Below are positions 6,234-8,235 of a stretch of DNA of 8,235 bases, in pieces. Under the pieces are notes generated by a model. The model did no database searches. It was given only the letters and a program-made list of their open reading frames with translations, and was not told the origin of the DNA. Source of the DNA: Sphingomonas sp. (GTDB lineage: Bacteria > Pseudomonadota > Alphaproteobacteria > Sphingomonadales > Sphingomonadaceae); NCBI GenBank assembly GCA_013812805.1, contig JACCSV010000262.1, forward strand, positions 1 through 8,235, read 5' to 3'. The position numbers were made by a program, and so were the translations under genes. Position 1 is the stretch's first letter, and each line of letters opens with the position of its first letter.

Positions 6234-7383
6234 CGAACAGGGCCCTGGCGCGAGCCATTGCGGCGATTCCGGCGGCGATCGTTTCTTCGCGTTTCGAGAA
6301 GCATAGCCGGACGAGATGCCGGGGCGGCTCGTCCTCGGCAAAGGCCGACAAGGGCACCACGGCCACCCCCGCCTGCTCAACCGCCGCGGCGGCAAAAGTC
6401 TCGTCATCGGCGTCGATCCCGGAGGCGGCGAGATCGACGCACAGGAAATAGGTCGAAGCGGGGTGGAGGGTGGAATAACCCGCATCCTCGAGGCCTGCGG
6501 TCATTGCGTCGCGAGCGCTCGCGAAGCGCCGTCGCATCGGCTCGATCCAGCTGTCGCCGTCCGCCATCCCGAACGCCACCGCCGCTTGCAGGTTGGGCGC
6601 GGTGGAAAAGGTCAGGAACTGGTGAGCGCGGGCGGCGATGCTGGCGAGCTCGGGCGCTGCGGCGATCCACCCGACCTTCCAGCCCGTCAGCGAGAAAATC
6701 TTGCCCGCCGAGCCCACCTTGAGCACCCGGCGCTCCATTCCCCGCAGGGTCGCCAGCGGCGTAAACTGCTGGCCGTCGAGCAGGATATGCTCCCACACCT
6801 CGTCGCTGATGACGATCAGATCATGCTCGATCGCGGCATCGGCGATCACCTGCATCTCGACCGCATCGAACAGCCGCCCAGTCGGGTTCTGCGGGTTGTT
6901 GAAGACGATTGCCCGAGTCTGCGGACCGATAGCCGACTCGACCGCAGCGCGATCGATTCGCCATTCGAGCGGTTGCAGCGCGATCTCCCGAACCACGCCG
7001 CCCGCCCGCCGGATCGTCGGCGCATAGCTGTCGTAGGCGGGCGTGAAGATGATCACTTCATCGCCCGGCGCGACGACCGCGAAGATGCAGGCCGACAGCG
7101 CCTCGGTAGCGCCCGAAGTCACGCAGACATCGTCGGCTTCCAGAGCCTGCCCGAAGTGGCGGTTGTAATGCTCCGCGACCGCCGAGCGCAGCTGCGGCAG
7201 GCCACGCGACGGGGCATATTGGTTGGATCCCTCCAAGAGGGCGCGTGCCGCGGCATCGAGTATGCCGTCGGGCCAGCCGAAATCGGGGAAGCCCTGACCA
7301 AGATTCACCGCGCCGTGGTTCGCCGCCAGCGTCGACATGCGCTCGAAGACGCTGGTCTGGATTTGCTCGTAGAGTGGGTTCAC
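6223..7383 (-). CDS. Class I/II pyridoxal-phosphate aminotransferase
   Basis: A 386-residue fold-type I aminotransferase of the group holding methionine aminotransferase YbdL and kynurenine aminotransferases. Visible: NLGQGFPDF (27-35), NQYAPSRGLPQLR (54-66), VTSGATEAL (88-96), the substrate/PLP segment PAYDSY (115-120), NNPQNPTG (162-169) with N166, SDEVWEH (193-199) with D194, the PLP Schiff-base lysine K228 in GSAGKIFSLTGWKVGW, and R359 in VRLCF, the usual carboxylate-binding arginine. SDEV is followed by Trp where many relatives have Tyr. The GTG at 7383 is chosen because AGGAG lies 7 bases before it (7391-7395 on the plus strand) and the conserved N-terminus starts there. Methionine, aromatic or succinyl-diaminopimelate-type substrates are all possible; the sequence does not decide. 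Confidence 0.93.
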   Translation of the reverse strand: MNPLYEQIQTSVFERMSTLAANHGAVNLGQGFPDFGWPDGILDAAARALLEGSNQYAPSRGLPQLRSAVAEHYNRHFGQALEADDVCVTSGATEALSACIFAVVAPGDEVIIFTPAYDSYAPTIRRAGGVVREIALQPLEWRIDRAAVESAIGPQTRAIVFNNPQNPTGRLFDAVEMQVIADAAIEHDLIVISDEVWEHILLDGQQFTPLATLRGMERRVLKVGSAGKIFSLTGWKVGWIAAAPELASIAARAHQFLTFSTAPNLQAAVAFGMADGDSWIEPMRRRFASARDAMTAGLEDAGYSTLHPASTYFLCVDLAASGIDADDETFAAAAVEQAGVAVVPLSAFAEDEPPRHLVRLCFSKREETIAAGIAAMARARALFASS

Positions 7384-7399
7384 CTGAATGCTCCTGCGA

Positions 7400-7420
7400 G
7401 CCCGCGCCTTAGCGCCGGGC
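7400..7420 (-). promoter_or_regulatory. GC-rich hairpin just upstream of the aminotransferase ribosome site
   Basis: On the minus strand, GCCCG-(G)-CGC pairs with GCG-CGGGC around a TAAG loop: eight GC pairs with one bulged G. It ends 4 bases before AGGAG (7395-7391). It lies in the 99-bp divergent gap. A leader structure or a chance product of very high GC. Confidence 0.3.
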
Positions 7421-7482
7421 GCGCCTCGCTGCGAGCGCTTTACCCCCTTGAAAGCCCGAGCGCCGTCCCGACCTGAGCTTGT

Positions 7483-7818
7483 ATGTCCGAGCCCCAGATC
7501 CGCGACTTCCACGTGCACCTTTACTTCGACGCGACCGAGCTCGCCCGAGCCCAGGCGCTGGCGGCAGCAGCGAATGAGCGATTCGGTGTGCCGATCGGAC
7601 ACTTCCACACGCGGCCCGTAGGCCCGCATCCGCGCGGGAGCTGCCAGCTGACGGTGCCCGCAGCGCAGTTCGGTGAAGTTGCGCAGTGGCTAGTGCTCAA
7701 CCGCGACGGCCTCACCATTTTCGCCCACGCAGGCACCGGCGACGACCGCGCCGACCACACCCAGCACGTGATCTGGTTCGGACCCAGCGAGCAGCTCGAC
7801 CTGTCGCTGTTTGACTAG
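7483..7818 (+). CDS. DOPA 4,5-dioxygenase family protein
   Basis: A 111-residue small cytosolic protein of the DOPA 4,5-dioxygenase family (Pfam DOPA_dioxygen), whose fungal members open the DOPA ring in betalain-type pigment synthesis; bacterial members are mostly uncharacterised and may act on other catechols. Visible histidine motifs: FHVHLYF (H10, H12), GHFHTRPVGPHP (H40, H42, H49), the WLVLNRDGLTIFAHAGTGDD core (H82) and DHTQHVIWFG (H92, H95), then a C-terminal LDLSLF. These cover the family's conserved pattern and expected metal ligands, and the length matches the family. ATG 7483 has only a weak ribosome site. It diverges from an aminotransferase gene; a joint role in aromatic amino acid metabolism is possible but only suggested by position. 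Confidence 0.9.
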   Translation: MSEPQIRDFHVHLYFDATELARAQALAAAANERFGVPIGHFHTRPVGPHPRGSCQLTVPAAQFGEVAQWLVLNRDGLTIFAHAGTGDDRADHTQHVIWFGPSEQLDLSLFD

Positions 7819-8235
7819 CAAGCCTGGCTGGGGCGGCAGGAGGCCCAGCTAACGATCCCAGCAACGAACGCCCACGGAAATCCGCCAGTTGCACGGTCAC
7901 CTGTCACAGCACTCAATACGTCTCCCGCATACAATGACAAGCCACGGTGCAAGCACCACTCGCAGCGGCTGGAACACGGTGATTTTCGATGGCCGAGTTC
8001 CTCGCTGCCCAATGCTTGACCCGTCGCGCCATTAGGTCCGCTTTGCGCCACCTTCGGACCTTTGTGGCGACGCGCCGGCTACCCAGAACCAGACGTTCCT
8101 TGGTTACGAGCGCGCATGGTCGGTTTCGACCTAAAGCGGACGTTCGGCTGAACGACGCCGCTCGACTGTTTCTGGCCGTGTGTGGACGGCCCTCCGTTGG
8201 CAAGTGGTTTCCTGATGCTGTTGCGGTCTGCTGGT
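7819..8235. other. 417-bp stretch with no convincing gene; several inverted repeats
   Basis: No reading frame here has a recognisable protein, a plausible start and a ribosome site. Directly after the dioxygenase stop, GCTGGG (7827-7832) and CCCAGC (7844-7849) form a stem without a following T-run, a poor terminator candidate. Further on are AGGTCCG/CGGACCT (8034-8040 with 8055-8061), CGCCAC/GTGGCG (8046-8051 with 8064-8069), GTCCGCTTT/AAAGCGGAC (8036-8044 with 8133-8141), and CGTTC/GAACG (8141-8145 with 8150-8154). Composition is less GC-rich and less codon-like than the genes before it. It may be a regulatory gap, a decayed gene or element, or a dispersed repeat. Confidence 0.6.
8034..8069. 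repeat. Two interleaved inverted repeats
   Basis: AGGTCCG (8034-8040) is the reverse complement of CGGACCT (8055-8061), and CGCCAC (8046-8051) of GTGGCG (8064-8069). The arms alternate, so the two stems cannot both form as simple hairpins. A pseudoknot would leave only 2 bases to cross the first stem, so alternative hairpins are more likely. Function unknown. Confidence 0.5.

Noticed and set aside
5259..6485. Long minus-strand open frame opposite the receiver and EAL genes
   Set aside because: Antisense shadow of two genes with complete catalytic motifs; proline/arginine-rich and unlike any family I know.
6316..7476. Long plus-strand open frame opposite the aminotransferase
   Set aside because: It is the antisense shadow of a gene with clear PLP-enzyme motifs; its translation shows no family features.
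7827..7849. Stem GCTGGG/CCCAGC after the dioxygenase stop as a Rho-independent terminator
   Set aside because: No T-run follows the stem and the loop is 11 bases, so it fails the usual criteria.
8034..8069. H-type pseudoknot RNA
   Set aside because: Only 2 bases would have to cross a 7-bp stem, which is sterically unlikely; kept as alternating repeats only.
7913..8203. Minus-strand open frame of 96 codons in the 3' gene-free stretch
   Set aside because: TTG start, no ribosome site, arginine/alanine-rich composition and no recognisable family; looks like random open frame in GC-rich DNA.

Overview
The window is GC-rich and gene-dense, with frequent GTG starts and short or overlapping gene junctions. 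Protein styles (a POT-family transporter with an extra N-terminal helix, a tandem PilZ protein, a YdjA-like nitroreductase) suggest an alphaproteobacterium, most likely a sphingomonad (Sphingomonas or relatives). That placement is inferred from recognised families, not from a marker gene. Most genes are housekeeping or general metabolic; no phage, CRISPR array, tRNA, rRNA or complete insertion sequence is visible.

Left part (1-2690): a partial POT/PTR2 peptide:proton symporter on the minus strand diverges from a plus-strand run: a YdjA-like nitroreductase, a short YtrA-type GntR regulator and Sua5 (threonylcarbamoyl-AMP synthase for tRNA t6A). The regulator has its own near-consensus sigma-70 promoter overlapping the nitroreductase stop codon. 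A perfect inverted repeat covers the -10 box and reaches the start codon, which suggests a leaderless, self-repressed gene.

Middle (2743-4169): a metallo-beta-lactamase-fold hydrolase gene is broken by three separate single-base losses, yet all reconstructed segments keep their zinc-ligand motifs and contain no stops. It ends tail-to-tail, sharing a CTAG, with an intact msrA (methionine sulfoxide reductase A) on the minus strand.

Right-centre (4207-6233): a compact cyclic-di-GMP locus. A tandem PilZ protein (minus) diverges from a two-gene operon (plus) of a stand-alone receiver domain and a stand-alone EAL phosphodiesterase with complete catalytic residues, whose frames overlap by GTGA. Together they look like an input (receiver), a c-di-GMP degrader and a possible c-di-GMP effector. 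The 129-bp divergent intergenic region carries two perfect 10-bp palindromes.

Right end (6223-8235): a class I/II PLP aminotransferase (minus) overlaps the EAL gene tail-to-tail by 11 bp and diverges from a small DOPA 4,5-dioxygenase-family protein (plus). The last ~417 bases hold no convincing gene but carry several short inverted repeats, two of them interleaved.
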